The notes: generated by a model not told the origin, from the sequence alone. DNA of 64,000 nucleotides from Arthrobacter sp. OAP107 (GCF_040546765.1 NZ_JBEPOK010000001.1:3162001-3226000); one strand, 5' to 3'. Positions 1-8,909 are shown, numbered from the stretch's first letter. Made by a program: numbers and translations.

Positions 1-1
1 A

Positions 2-256
2 GCGATTGCTGCTGACAAGGCAACCACTATGGGACACATCCAGCGCAAGCATCTAGATGAGCTCGTAGCTGCACCGGCCCCTGACGTGATTCTCTTGAAC
101 AACGAGTTGATGGCTGGGCTGTGGCGCCGGGCGTTGGCTGCCGAGGTGGAAAGCACCAACCTCGCGGCTATGCGGGACACCCTCCTCCCCCAGCTGATCT
201 CCGGCAAGCTGCAAGTCAGGGACGCCGAGAAGGTCTTGGAGGAGGCTGGCGTATGA
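2..256 (+). CDS. hsdS: Type I restriction enzyme specificity subunit HsdS, C-terminal end (partial)
   Basis: These are the last 84 codons of a type I restriction specificity subunit, which sets the DNA target for the methylase and the restriction complex. The frame is open from the window edge, so the start lies outside. Visible motifs are TMGHIQRKHLDEL, which resembles the conserved region before the final helix of HsdS proteins, and LLPQLISGKLQV in the tail helix. The stop overlaps the next ATG in an ATGA, and hsdR follows one gene later, which supports the call. hsdM is expected just upstream but is not in view. Confidence 0.85.
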   Translation, partial: AIAADKATTMGHIQRKHLDELVAAPAPDVILLNNELMAGLWRRALAAEVESTNLAAMRDTLLPQLISGKLQVRDAEKVLEEAGV

Positions 257-1359
257 GCGGGAACGGGGGCGAGATCCAGCCAGGACGGCGAAAGCATGCC
301 ACAGACGCGTCGTTTCCGACCACACCGGCAGTCAGTTCCATGCCGGCGTGGTATCCCGAGCTGCTCGCCTCCGTCACCCGGCAGGTCAGCACCGGGCGGT
401 CCAAAGCCATCAGCGCTGCCAACCAGGAGCTGCTGGCCAGCTATTTCGCCATCGGGCAGGACATCCTGGACCGGCAGAGCCTCCACGGCTGGGGTGCCCG
501 GATTATCGATCGGCTTTCAGCTGATCTGAAGAGCCAGTTCCCGGGTGCTTCCGGGTTCTCGCCGCGAAACCTGAAGTACATGCGTGCGTTCGCCGAGACG
601 TGGCCGGCCGAGGCAATTGTGCAAGCGCCGCTTGCACAATTGCCCTGGTACCACCACCTGGCGCTCATCCAGAAGCTCGACGACCCCGAGTCCCGCCTCT
701 GGTACGCCACTGCCGCCGTCGAACACGGCTGGTCACGCAACGTCCTGGTCCACCAGATCGGGACGAAACTCCACGAGCGCTCAGGCCAGGCAGTCACCAA
801 CTTTTCGGCGACCATGCCGGAGTCGGACTCCGACCTTGCCCAGCAGTCTCTAAAGGATCCGTACGTCTTCGACTTTCTGTCGCTGACCGACCGCCGCAAC
901 GAACGGGAACTTGAACACCAGCTGATCCAGCATGTCGAGAAGTTCCTGTTGGAGCTGGGGCAGGGCTTCGCCTTTGTCGGCGAGCAGGTTCGGCTTGAAA
1001 TCAATGGCGAGGAATTCTTCGCTGACCTGCTGTTTTACCACCTCAAGCTTCGCTGCTACGTGGTCATTGAACTCAAAGCGACCAAGTTTGAACCCGGTTT
1101 TCTCGGACAGCTGGGCATGTATATGGCCGCCGTTGATGACCTCTTGGCCCACGCCGATGACAAACCCACTATCGGCCTCCTGCTCTGCAAGGAGAAGAAC
1201 AACGTGGTCGCCGAATATGCGCTCCGGGGGTACAAAACACCGATCGGGGTCGCCGAATGGACAGACACCGTGGTCAAGTCGCTGCCCGAGGAATTCAGCG
1301 CCAGCCTGCCCAGCATCCGCGAGCTCGAAGCCGAGCTATCGCAGGACATTCCAGAATGA
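253..1359 (+). CDS. YhcG/DUF1016 family PD-(D/E)XK nuclease inside the hsd operon
   Basis: The 368-residue protein has the two-part layout of the YhcG (DUF1016) family. The helical N-terminal domain spans about residues 35-190 and includes FSPRNLKYMRAF, AQLPW and EHGWSRNVL. A C-terminal nuclease fold spans about 215-355, with FFADLLFYH followed by VVIELKATKF, that is the D...E-x-K pattern of PD-(D/E)XK enzymes near residues 255-275. I start it at the ATG that overlaps the hsdS stop (ATGA), not at an upstream in-frame codon that would run deep into hsdS. It sits between hsdS and hsdR, a known position for this family. A role in restriction or nucleic-acid processing is inferred and the substrate is unknown. 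Confidence 0.85.
   Translation: MSGNGGEIQPGRRKHATDASFPTTPAVSSMPAWYPELLASVTRQVSTGRSKAISAANQELLASYFAIGQDILDRQSLHGWGARIIDRLSADLKSQFPGASGFSPRNLKYMRAFAETWPAEAIVQAPLAQLPWYHHLALIQKLDDPESRLWYATAAVEHGWSRNVLVHQIGTKLHERSGQAVTNFSATMPESDSDLAQQSLKDPYVFDFLSLTDRRNERELEHQLIQHVEKFLLELGQGFAFVGEQVRLEINGEEFFADLLFYHLKLRCYVVIELKATKFEPGFLGQLGMYMAAVDDLLAHADDKPTIGLLLCKEKNNVVAEYALRGYKTPIGVAEWTDTVVKSLPEEFSASLPSIRELEAELSQDIPE
612..644. repeat. Perfect inverted repeat inside the DUF1016 gene
   Basis: Two 15-base arms (GGCAATTGTGCAAGC and its exact complement) are separated by GCC. The repeat lies inside the codons for AIVQAPLAQLPW, part of which is conserved in the family, so codon choice may explain some of the symmetry. 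No T-run follows. It could form an mRNA hairpin or bind a dimeric protein. Confidence 0.6.
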
Positions 1360-1385
1360 CGTCCGGTCCAAAAGGGGGATCCATC

Positions 1386-4300
1386 GTGACATCAGCACCA
1401 GCCGTAGCCTTTTCCGAAGCCGAATGGGAGGGCATGGCCCTTGAGCTCCTGGCCGAGCCGCTCGGGTGGAGGCCGCTGTCCGGGCAGGCCATCGCCCCCG
1501 GCACGGGCGAGCGGGACACCTGGGACGAGCTTCTGATCCGTCCCCGGCTGCTCGCTGCCCTGCAGCGGTACAACCCAACGGTTCCCGCGCAGTACCTGCA
1601 GCAGGCCCTCGCCGAGATCGCCTCGCCCAAGTCCAACGACGCCATCACCGAAAACCACCGCATTCACAACTACCTCGTGGACGGCTACCGGCTCAGTTAC
1701 ATCGACGTGGACGGCAATGAGGCCAATCCCACCATCCACCTGCTTAACCAGGATCCGGACCAGAACGACTGGCTCGCCGTCAACCAGGTCACCCTGGTGC
1801 AGGGCGACTACAAGCGTCGCTTCGACGTCGTGCTGTACTGCAACGGCATGCCGGTGAGTGTCATCGAGCTGAAAAAGGCCGGCAGCGCTACGGCTGATGT
1901 GGCCTCGGCGCACGCCCAGTTGCAGACGTACCTGCGTGAATTCCCCATGGCGTTTCGCTTCTGTGTCTTCACGCTGGCCTCGGACGGAATCCATGCTAAG
2001 TACGGCACGCCGTTCACACCCCTCAACCACTTCTCGCCCTGGAACGTCGACGACGACGGCCTGCCGGTCGCTCCCGGTTACATGGAGGACGGCGTCGCCG
2101 TCACGTCAATGGAGACCGCCCTCAACGGCCTGTACAACCAGGAGCGTTTCCTTCAGCTGACCCGCAACTTCACCGCGTTCGACGGCGGCTCCGACGGGCT
2201 CATGAAGCGCATCGCCAAGCCGCACCAGTACTTCGCCGTAACCAAGGCCGTGGGCAGCACCGTCGAGGCAGTCGAAAGCAACGGCAAGGCCGGCGTTGTC
2301 TGGCACACCCAGGGCTCCGGCAAGTCCATGGAGATGGAGCTCTACGCCAACCTGGTCGCCCGGCATCCCAAACTTAAGAACCCGACCGTCGTGGTGATCA
2401 CGGACCGCAACGAGCTCGACGGCCAGCTGTTCGAGGGCTTCGATCGGAGCCTGCTGCTGGCCGAATCACCCAAGCAGATCCGGAAGCGCGCCGAGCTGCG
2501 GGAAGAACTGAGCAACCGCACGACCGGCGGTATCTACTTCACCACCCTGCAGAAATTCGGCCGCAGCAAGGCAGAAAAGGATGCCGGCTCAGAGCACCCG
2601 TTGCTGTCCGACCGGCGGAACATCATCGTGGTCGTGGACGAGGCACACCGGTCCCACTATGACGACCTTGACGGTTACGCCCGGCACCTGCGGGACGCCC
2701 TGCCCCACGCGACGCTGATCGCGTTCACAGGCACGCCCATTTCGTTCGACGACCGGAACACGCGGGAGGTGTTCGGTGAGTACATCGACATCTACGACCT
2801 ATCCCGGGCAGTGGAGGACGGCGCCACGGTGCCGGTGTACTTCGAGCCGCGGCTGATCAAGGTCGGCCTGGCGTCCGAGGTCACGGAGGAGATCCTGGAC
2901 CAGGCGGCCGACGAAGCCACCCTGGGCCTGGACGACACAGAGCGGGCGCGCCTTGAAGCGAGTGTCGCCGTCGTAAACGCTGTGTACGGCGCACCGCAGC
3001 GCATAGCCGCACTGGCAAAAGACCTGGTGGCGCACTGGGAGAACCGGCGCGCCCAGATGGGCAAGTTCATCGAGGCGCCGGGCAAAGCAATGATCGTCGG
3101 CGGGACGCGGGAGATCTGCGCGAAGCTGTACACGGCGATCGTGGAGTTGCGGCCCGACTGGCATTCAGACGACCTCTCGAAGGGCAAGATCAAGGTGGTC
3201 TACTCGGGTGACGCCACCGATGTCCCGCCCGTGTCCGACCATGTGCGCCGCGACTCCGCCAATGCCACGGTCAAAGAACGGCTGAAGGACGTCGACGATG
3301 AGCTGGAGCTCGTGATCGTCAAGGACATGATGCTCACCGGCTACGATTCCCCGCCGCTGCACACGCTTTACCTGGACCGGCCGCTGAAGGGCGCGCTGCT
3401 GATGCAGACACTGGCCCGGGTGAATCGCACCTTCCGCGGCAAGAAGGACGGATTGCTGGTCGCGTATGCGCCGCTGGCCGAGAACCTGGCCAAGGCCCTG
3501 GGCGAATACACGAAGGATGATCAGGCGAACAAGCCCGTCGGCCGGAACGTGGACGAGGCCATTGGACTGACGGTGACGCTGGTGGAAACGCTGCGCGGCC
3601 TGCTCGCCGGTTACGACTGGAAATCTGTACTTATGCGAGGCGGCCCCAAAGCCTTCGTCAGCGCCGCCACAGGCGCAGCCAACTACCTGCGAAGCCCTGA
3701 AACCCCAGGCAACCGCCCGGCTGACGGCGAGGAGACGCTGGCCTCCAAATACCGGCGGCACTCGGGCCAGTTGTCGCGGGCGTGGGCGCTGTGTTCTGGC
3801 TCGGACACCTTGGCCGAGCTCCGGCCGGAGATCCAGGTCTACGAGGAGACCCGGGTGTACATGGCCAAGTTCGACGCCGCAGACCGGCAGGCCAGCGGCG
3901 AGCCGGTGCCCGAGGAGATCCAGCGGCTGCTCGGCAACCTGATAGCGTCGGCAACGTCTTCCGGCGAAGTGCTGGACATCTACGAGGCAGCCGGCATGCC
4001 GAAGCCCTCATTGGATGATCTGACGCCGGAGTTCATCGCGAAGACGCAGCAGGCGCGCAATCCTCAGCTGGCCATTGAAGCGTTGAGGAAGCTCATCGCC
4101 GACGAGTCGGCTGTGGCAACACGAAACAACGTAATCCGCCAGCGGGCGTTCTCCGAGCGCATCACCGAGCTGATGAGGAAGTACACCAACCAGCAGCTGA
4201 CGTCGGCGGAAGTCATTGCCGAGCTGGTGGAGTTGGCGCGCGAGGTCGCAGCTGAAGGCAACCGCGGAGCGCACTTCACACCCCCTCTGAACTCGGACGA

Positions 4301-4580
4301 GCTTGCGTTCTACGATGCCGTGGCCTCGAACGAGTCAGCGGTTGAGGTTCAGGGCGAAGGGATACTCGCTGACATTGCCCGGGAACTGGTGTCCGTGATG
4401 CGCCGGGACGTCCGGACGGACTGGACGGTACGCGATGACGTCAGGGCCAAGCTGCGGTCCTCGATCAAGCGACTCCTTGTCCGCTTCGGGTACCCGCCGG
4501 ACAAGCAGCCCGAGGCGATCAAGTTGGTCATGGAGCAGATGGAGTCCATGGCGCCCCGGTACGCGGAGGCGCGACTGTAG
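1386..4580 (+). CDS. hsdR: Type I restriction endonuclease subunit R
   Basis: HsdR is the motor and nuclease subunit of type I restriction enzymes and translocates DNA before cutting. The 1064-residue protein has the usual length and order. The N-terminal nuclease core has RFDVVLYCNG and VIELKKAGS near residues 145-162 (D...E-x-K). Helicase motif I, HTQGSGKS, is near 307-314, a DEAH box (VVDEAHRSHY) near 416, FTGTP near 447 and motif VI (LARVNRTF) near 677. A helical C-terminal domain follows. The GTG start has a strong AAGGGGGA site six bases upstream. An ATG at 1356 overlaps the previous stop and is the alternative, but has no good ribosome site. Confidence 0.93.
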   Translation: MTSAPAVAFSEAEWEGMALELLAEPLGWRPLSGQAIAPGTGERDTWDELLIRPRLLAALQRYNPTVPAQYLQQALAEIASPKSNDAITENHRIHNYLVDGYRLSYIDVDGNEANPTIHLLNQDPDQNDWLAVNQVTLVQGDYKRRFDVVLYCNGMPVSVIELKKAGSATADVASAHAQLQTYLREFPMAFRFCVFTLASDGIHAKYGTPFTPLNHFSPWNVDDDGLPVAPGYMEDGVAVTSMETALNGLYNQERFLQLTRNFTAFDGGSDGLMKRIAKPHQYFAVTKAVGSTVEAVESNGKAGVVWHTQGSGKSMEMELYANLVARHPKLKNPTVVVITDRNELDGQLFEGFDRSLLLAESPKQIRKRAELREELSNRTTGGIYFTTLQKFGRSKAEKDAGSEHPLLSDRRNIIVVVDEAHRSHYDDLDGYARHLRDALPHATLIAFTGTPISFDDRNTREVFGEYIDIYDLSRAVEDGATVPVYFEPRLIKVGLASEVTEEILDQAADEATLGLDDTERARLEASVAVVNAVYGAPQRIAALAKDLVAHWENRRAQMGKFIEAPGKAMIVGGTREICAKLYTAIVELRPDWHSDDLSKGKIKVVYSGDATDVPPVSDHVRRDSANATVKERLKDVDDELELVIVKDMMLTGYDSPPLHTLYLDRPLKGALLMQTLARVNRTFRGKKDGLLVAYAPLAENLAKALGEYTKDDQANKPVGRNVDEAIGLTVTLVETLRGLLAGYDWKSVLMRGGPKAFVSAATGAANYLRSPETPGNRPADGEETLASKYRRHSGQLSRAWALCSGSDTLAELRPEIQVYEETRVYMAKFDAADRQASGEPVPEEIQRLLGNLIASATSSGEVLDIYEAAGMPKPSLDDLTPEFIAKTQQARNPQLAIEALRKLIADESAVATRNNVIRQRAFSERITELMRKYTNQQLTSAEVIAELVELAREVAAEGNRGAHFTPPLNSDELAFYDAVASNESAVEVQGEGILADIARELVSVMRRDVRTDWTVRDDVRAKLRSSIKRLLVRFGYPPDKQPEAIKLVMEQMESMAPRYAEARL

Positions 4581-4646
4581 GCAGCAGAGTCGCCGTTTAC
4601 CTCGCGTTGAACTCCAATGGGCCTGGTACAGCATCGTGCCCGCAAT

Positions 4647-4661
4647 GAGACACTGTGTCTC
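4647..4661. repeat. Small palindrome upstream of the membrane-protein gene
   Basis: GAGACAC-T-GTGTCTC is a perfect 7-base-arm palindrome about 70 bases before the next start codon. It is in the right place for an operator, but it is short and no regulator points to it. It could equally help end hsdR transcription, although no T-run follows. Confidence 0.25.
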
Positions 4662-4731
4662 GCGTAGTCATGGGGCCATGGACTGGATGTAGCCAGGTTC
4701 TTGCTTACCGGAAAATGAGTCACGGGGAAAA

Positions 4732-5148
4732 ATGATGAACAAGCATGAATCCGCTCGACGGCGTGGCTCTGGTGAGTCCCGCGACTTCTGGCTGCAATTG
4801 CTCATCCCAGCGGTACTTCTGGTGCTGTTGTTGATCGTGATCGCCGGGGTCGTGCCGCGCGAAGCGCTTGTGCCGTCTATCGTGGTCGTGGCAGTGGGAC
4901 TCCTGACAAGTGGCGCCGTAGGGTTCTTCTCGGGTATCCGTGGACCCATGTGGCTGATTTACGGTCTGATCCTGGCTGAACTCGGCCTGTTGCTCCTATT
5001 CCCAGCCCCTTGGCGCGGGCTCGCCCTGGTATGCATTCCGGTGTCCGCCATAGGGTTCGCGATAGGAAAAGACGTCGCCTACTTCCGCTATAACAGGCGT
5101 CACGGAGTCTCGGAGAGTAACGGCCTCAGCGACCATCAGGAAGCCTGA
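4732..5148 (+). CDS. Small membrane protein of unknown function
   Basis: A 138-residue protein with a basic N-terminus (residues 1-20) and four predicted membrane helices, near residues 21-42, 47-68, 72-92 and 97-113, followed by a short charged tail. GGGGAAAA lies just before the paired ATG codons. No family is recognised. Its last 23 bases overlap the end of the convergent gene on the other strand, so the two tail-to-tail genes share sequence. It may simply be a stand-alone gene next to the restriction operon. Confidence 0.65.
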   Translation: MMNKHESARRRGSGESRDFWLQLLIPAVLLVLLLIVIAGVVPREALVPSIVVVAVGLLTSGAVGFFSGIRGPMWLIYGLILAELGLLLLFPAPWRGLALVCIPVSAIGFAIGKDVAYFRYNRRHGVSESNGLSDHQEA

Positions 5149-5416
5149 AGAAGTTGTCCGGATCATCAGCCCCCAGCAAGTCATGGTGGAAGGTAATAAC
5201 GTCCACCGGCCGGGTGTCCACAAAGAGCACAGCAACCTCGCACGAGTGAACCACCGTGTACCGGACCGGCCCGTCGAGCCAGGAGTGGATGCCGGTGTAC
5301 TCTTCGACGAACAATCCGTCCCCGAGCAGGCCGCGCTTATCGAGCAGGTCGTAGACAAGATTCCAGGCGAGATCCATCAACTCATGGATGGCCGCTTCCA
5401 CTGTTGGAGCTGTCAT
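5126..5416 (-). CDS. Conserved-looking hypothetical protein
   Basis: A 96-residue acidic soluble protein, starting MTAPTVEAAIHELMDL and ending with a segment rich in aromatic and acidic residues (ITFHHDLLGADDPDNFF). I start at the ATG at 5416, behind a GGAGG-like site with very short spacing. The frame stays open further upstream but that stretch reads like non-coding sequence. It lies 58 bases after the helix-turn-helix gene on the same strand, so the two may share a transcript. Function unknown. Confidence 0.55.
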   Translation of the reverse strand: MTAPTVEAAIHELMDLAWNLVYDLLDKRGLLGDGLFVEEYTGIHSWLDGPVRYTVVHSCEVAVLFVDTRPVDVITFHHDLLGADDPDNFFRLPDGR

Positions 5417-5474
5417 GCCTCCATCGTGCTCCCGGGCACTGACAGGATTGCGGACGATCGCGGGCGTGTCCTGG

Positions 5475-5735
5475 CTACTCCCCCGCGGCGGTGTCTGCCT
5501 CAGCGTCGTCCGTGAGCTCGCCGGCCGCGATGCGCTCGGCGGTCCGCCGGTAGGCGTGATCGATGTAGTCCTCGACGTCCTGGCGGCCAATGCGCCACAT
5601 GCCCCGTCCACCGACCTGAAATGCGCGCAGCTCACCTGTCCTGATGAGCCCTTGCACGAGGCTTTGCTTCACGTTCAATTCTTCAGCGACCTGCGCCAGA
5701 GTCAGGAAACGGGGCTGGTTCGGTTGGTCAGTCAC
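5475..5735 (-). CDS. Helix-turn-helix (excisionase/MerR-like) DNA-binding protein
   Basis: An 86-residue protein. Residues 9-60 match the small winged-helix domain of excisionase-type proteins: FLTLAQVAEELNVKQSLV forms the first helices and turn, and GRGMWRIGRQDVEDYI is the wing and last helix. The acidic tail is low complexity. Proteins of this kind act as small transcription factors or recombination directionality factors. No recombinase is adjacent, so a transcriptional role, perhaps on itself and the downstream gene, is more likely. That role is inferred. Confidence 0.8.
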   Translation of the reverse strand: MTDQPNQPRFLTLAQVAEELNVKQSLVQGLIRTGELRAFQVGGRGMWRIGRQDVEDYIDHAYRRTAERIAAGELTDDAEADTAAGE

Positions 5736-5786
5736 CCGGTCATCCTATGCGGGGTTGGTGGCTGCTACGGGTCGTAGACTCGGTCC

Positions 5787-6287
5787 ATGAAGACGGGGTG
5801 GGGGATCCTGCGAGTAACGGTGCTCCTTGCATCCCTGCTGCCCACGACCGGCTGCACCGCCGTCTGCCCGGCAATCGGGTACGCCAACATCATCACCGTC
5901 AACGTTGAAGGCAACACCGCCGCCATGGATGAAGTGCAGCTATGCAGTGATCATGGGTGCTCCCGGCGACTGCCTGATTACGGTCCACCCGTTCCCATAA
6001 AGTCTGTACAACCAACTTTCCCGGATACCAGCACGCCTGGCCCAATCACCCCGGCCACTCCCCCGGCTGCCTTTCTTGGCACGCGTACGGACGCGGATAC
6101 CTGGTCATTCAGCATCTCCCAGCCAGGGTTGCCGGAGCACGTGACCGTCCGGGCGCTGGCGCTGGACAAGTCAGTCCTGGCCGAACAGGAGAACGATCTC
6201 GTGTGGACCAGAGTGGGCGGGTCGGAACAGTGCGGCGGAGCGCTCACTACTCCCCCGATCACGCTCAGGGTTGTTGCCCGGAAATAG
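5787..6287 (+). CDS. Predicted lipoprotein of unknown function
   Basis: A 166-residue protein with a lipoprotein signal peptide: basic MKTGWGILR, a hydrophobic stretch and a lipobox ending TTGC, so Cys23 is the likely lipidated residue. The mature part is Pro/Thr-rich around residues 70-95 and has extra cysteines (CPAIG, CSDHGC) that could form disulfides outside the membrane. It resembles the many small actinobacterial surface lipoproteins with no known role. It is divergent from the helix-turn-helix gene, with a 51-base gap. Confidence 0.7.
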   Translation: MKTGWGILRVTVLLASLLPTTGCTAVCPAIGYANIITVNVEGNTAAMDEVQLCSDHGCSRRLPDYGPPVPIKSVQPTFPDTSTPGPITPATPPAAFLGTRTDADTWSFSISQPGLPEHVTVRALALDKSVLAEQENDLVWTRVGGSEQCGGALTTPPITLRVVARK

Positions 6288-6330
6288 ATGCCAGGCAGCC
6301 AATGCGCTGATAGCGACTCGCTGGGTGGTC

Positions 6331-6729
6331 CTATCGCCGCTGCCGGCGGCCGCGCGCCCAGATGACCTCAGCAATGCCTCCCAGGGCCAGGGGAAATGAC
6401 ACAACGGCGGCCAAGTGGCGCATCAGGTTGTACGGATTTTCCAGAGCCGCCCAGCCCACCAGAATCCCCGGCAGCCCAACGCAGACGCTCACCCACACCG
6501 GGTTGCCGCGGACGTGTGACCAGGTGGCGGCCGCGAAGGTCAGCGCGCTTCCGGCGAAGATGTAGCGGCTGCCGATCCAGATCTCTTCCTGCCCGGCCGG
6601 ATTCGGGAGCTCGATATGCCAATCGGAGCGGATGATCCCGTAACTGATCAGAATCATCGAGGTGAGCACGAGCAGGACCCAGGCAAGGGTCCAAACCCAT
6701 CGGCGGCCTGCTGGTGACACTTCCATCAT
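6331..6729 (-). CDS. Membrane protein, second gene of a two-gene operon
   Basis: A 132-residue protein with about four membrane helices, the first at residues 11-32 (WTLAWVLLVLTSMILISYG). The start is the ATG whose last bases form the stop of the upstream gene (ATGA), so translation is probably coupled. The ORF could be extended upstream only through the neighbour's coding sequence. No family is recognised. It ends with a basic tail (ARGRRQRR), consistent with a cytoplasmic C-terminus. Confidence 0.65.
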   Translation of the reverse strand: MMEVSPAGRRWVWTLAWVLLVLTSMILISYGIIRSDWHIELPNPAGQEEIWIGSRYIFAGSALTFAAATWSHVRGNPVWVSVCVGLPGILVGWAALENPYNLMRHLAAVVSFPLALGGIAEVIWARGRRQRR

Positions 6730-7340
6730 GTACCGGGTGTCTGCTGGTCGACGGTGAGCGCTACGCCTCCGCAGGTCAGTGTTGTTGCCTCGCCGGTCTC
6801 CAGCCGGCAGTCCTGGTCTTTGACCCTCGGCCATCCGGCGATCTCCGGTGCGTTACGGACCCGTTTGTAGTGGTACTCATCGTGCTGTGCATAGATGATG
6901 ACACGGTCGCCATCGAACCCGTCCTGGGAAATAAGGACGGATGATCCATCCCCGGCCGTGATCCTCACATCGTCGCCGATCCCCACAGCACCCAGGAACG
7001 CGAAGATCAGGATGATGCCCAGGTAGGGCACGGCCGCCGCGACTGCCAGCCCAGCCGTCCAGCCAACGCCGAGCCTCAGCGCCTTGCGGGGAATCCGGCG
7101 GATTACTGCCGGGATGAGGAAGATCAGGCCCGCGGCCGCGATGAAGGATGCCAGGATCATCAGCCCGTAAACCAGGTTGGAAGCCCGCACCCCGACAAAG
7201 AGGAGAAGCCCCTGGTTGGCAGCTGCGCGGTCCGCCGACTCCAACGCCAAACCGCATCCTGCCACCGGAGCGGCAGTGCCCAAAAGGACAGCACCCCACA
7301 CCTCACGCCACTTCATGCGCCTCCACGTCCCCCATGTCAT
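6726..7340 (-). CDS. Membrane protein with soluble C-terminal domain
   Basis: A 204-residue protein with about four hydrophobic segments in residues 13-125, then a roughly 75-residue soluble domain with DDVRITAGDGSSVLIS and a Cys pair (DQDC ... LTCGG) that could form a disulfide if exported. A second in-frame ATG at 7316 has a GGAGG just ahead and may be the true start. It overlaps the next gene by four bases. Function unknown. The pair looks like a small membrane-protein operon. Confidence 0.65.
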   Translation of the reverse strand: MTWGTWRRMKWREVWGAVLLGTAAPVAGCGLALESADRAAANQGLLLFVGVRASNLVYGLMILASFIAAAGLIFLIPAVIRRIPRKALRLGVGWTAGLAVAAAVPYLGIILIFAFLGAVGIGDDVRITAGDGSSVLISQDGFDGDRVIIYAQHDEYHYKRVRNAPEIAGWPRVKDQDCRLETGEATTLTCGGVALTVDQQTPGT

Positions 7341-7473
7341 CGATTCAGCCTAGCGCTCAGGGGGATAGCAGCTGCTTCTCTACTGCATCCCTAAAGCGCC
7401 TCAAGTGCTCGAGTGATAAGGAGAAAGACCGAGGGGTTCACGAGACCGGTGGCCGGGTGTACTCTTCCGGTGA

Positions 7474-7542
7474 GAAGGGGCCGCCGTTGACGCACGATCG
7501 ATGGAGAGGATTCAGTTCCGACCGCATCGTGTGGGCCCCTTC
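7474..7542. repeat. Long-loop inverted repeat before the DUF6994 gene
   Basis: GAAGGGGCC (7474-7482) and its exact complement GGCCCCTTC (7534-7542) are separated by 51 bases. The second arm runs into CCCCTTTG. This could form a leader hairpin ahead of the TTG start at 7604, but the loop is long and no riboswitch class is recognised. The stretch from 7341 to 7603 has no other visible feature. Confidence 0.3.
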
Positions 7543-7603
7543 CCCTTTGTAATCCTGTCTCCCGTACGATGAACGCGTCTGCTCACTCGGTTTTGGGGGA
7601 ACT

Positions 7604-8470
7604 TTGAGCAATCCGGAACACCCGCAGCAGGAACAGCCTCGCGTCTTCGATACGTCGATCGACTACAAGACCGACAAGTCTCGGAAGACCAAACGGGGCG
7701 GCGCCGTCGTCTTCCCGCCGGACTCCCACTCGAAGGCCCCAGAGTTAGGTGACCCGGACGCGAACAGCGTGAGGCTCCGAGCGGACCATGAGCTGCTGTG
7801 GACCAAGAAGCTGAACTCTGGCGCCCTTTTCGCCCCGGGCGCATCAGCAGCCCGCTGGAACGAATATCTCATTTATACCGACGAGTCCGACACGCGGCAT
7901 TGTTACGGGAGCGATGCCATCACCAGTTCCTACACCGGCCGATCGGGCCCGAAATCCCTGGTTGACGCGATGGCCGGTCTTAGCGAGGAGCAGCGGGCCC
8001 GCTACCTCAACCCGCCGTACACCATCGGCAGTGCGATGATCTGGCCCGTCAGGACCAAGGACAAACCCACGATGAACCAGGCCCGGGGGTTCGGTTCTGA
8101 AGGTCATCAGATCGCTGACCGCATGGACCTCACCCTTGAGTGCATCCGGCGTCACTACACAGGAGAGCCAGATAGCCCGCTCGCGAATGTCATCAGGGCC
8201 TACAAAGACTTCTTCGACCTCTTCGATGGGTTCGTGGAGTTCGTAAACTTCTTCCACCTGCAAGACCTCGTGACACCCGACTACAAAGACATTCGGTTCT
8301 TCGTGCTCTTTGAGGGCTTTGAGCCTTCTGGGATACCGGCGGACTACGTGACGTACAGGGAGGCCACGCTCCAGTTCATCGCGGGACGGGGGCGTCGGAT
8401 GGCCGAGTGGGTCACGGAGCACCACCCCGAGATTGAGGTTCGTAACCCTTGGTGGCAACCCTGCCGCTGA
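7604..8470 (+). CDS. DUF6994 family protein
   Basis: A 288-residue cytoplasmic protein that matches the pattern I know for DUF6994: VFDTSID near the N-terminus, PYTIGSAMIWPV, MNQARGFGSEGHQIADRMDLTLECIRRHY written here as MNQARGF plus IADRMDLTLECIRRHY, then FFDLFDGF, FVNFFHLQDLV and a Tyr/Phe-rich end. The family is widespread in bacteria and has no assigned function. The start is a TTG with GGGGGA four bases before it. The gene ends 22 bases from a convergent gene. A few N-terminal residues look unstructured (PEHPQQEQP). Confidence 0.85.
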   Translation: MSNPEHPQQEQPRVFDTSIDYKTDKSRKTKRGGAVVFPPDSHSKAPELGDPDANSVRLRADHELLWTKKLNSGALFAPGASAARWNEYLIYTDESDTRHCYGSDAITSSYTGRSGPKSLVDAMAGLSEEQRARYLNPPYTIGSAMIWPVRTKDKPTMNQARGFGSEGHQIADRMDLTLECIRRHYTGEPDSPLANVIRAYKDFFDLFDGFVEFVNFFHLQDLVTPDYKDIRFFVLFEGFEPSGIPADYVTYREATLQFIAGRGRRMAEWVTEHHPEIEVRNPWWQPCR

Positions 8471-8492
8471 GCCAGGGAAACAGCCCCAGGCA

Positions 8493-8909
8493 TCACTGGC
8501 GCTTTTCGAGCGGCCGGCACCTGTCACCGAAGGCAGCCAAAGCACCCTCGAGCGAGGTTACGGAGCCCAGCATGTCCACTGGTCTGGACCTTGGATGATC
8601 AGGCAGCGGGCTGACCTTCCATGCACTGAACACGTTGTGCGGGACCTTCAGCGCCATGGCGTGCTCGAAGAGCCGCGCTACCGGTTCGTGCAAGAGTCTG
8701 TCCTTGAGTTGGAAGCCCGGGCAGAAGGTTCCCTCACCGATGAAGACGCGGACTGCACGGCGCATGGCTTCGGGCTCGCCCAGTGACTGGAAGTGTCTTT
8801 CCAGGTCCGACGCGGTTGGCAGGGTGAATTCTTCGCGGATGCTGTCCCAGATCCGCTCCGGGACAGCCGGCCAGAACCTCTCAGCCCTCACATTCGACGC
8901 AGTAGGCAT
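8493..8909 (-). CDS. Hypothetical protein coupled to DUF4193
   Basis: A 138-residue soluble protein. It begins inside the last codons of the upstream DUF4193 gene (29-base overlap), at an ATG with GAAGGA five bases before it. A GTG at 8891 is the alternative. The C-terminal half (HNVFSAWKVSPLPDHPRSRPVDMLGS) faintly recalls the end of MbcA/ParS-type antitoxins, but the match is too weak to name and no partner toxin is seen. Function unknown. Confidence 0.55.
   Translation of the reverse strand: MPTASNVRAERFWPAVPERIWDSIREEFTLPTASDLERHFQSLGEPEAMRRAVRVFIGEGTFCPGFQLKDRLLHEPVARLFEHAMALKVPHNVFSAWKVSPLPDHPRSRPVDMLGSVTSLEGALAAFGDRCRPLEKRQ

Noticed and set aside
8493..8640. Possible ParS/MbcA-type antitoxin end in the hypothetical protein
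   Set aside because: Similarity is only a few residues, and no RES-type toxin gene is adjacent.
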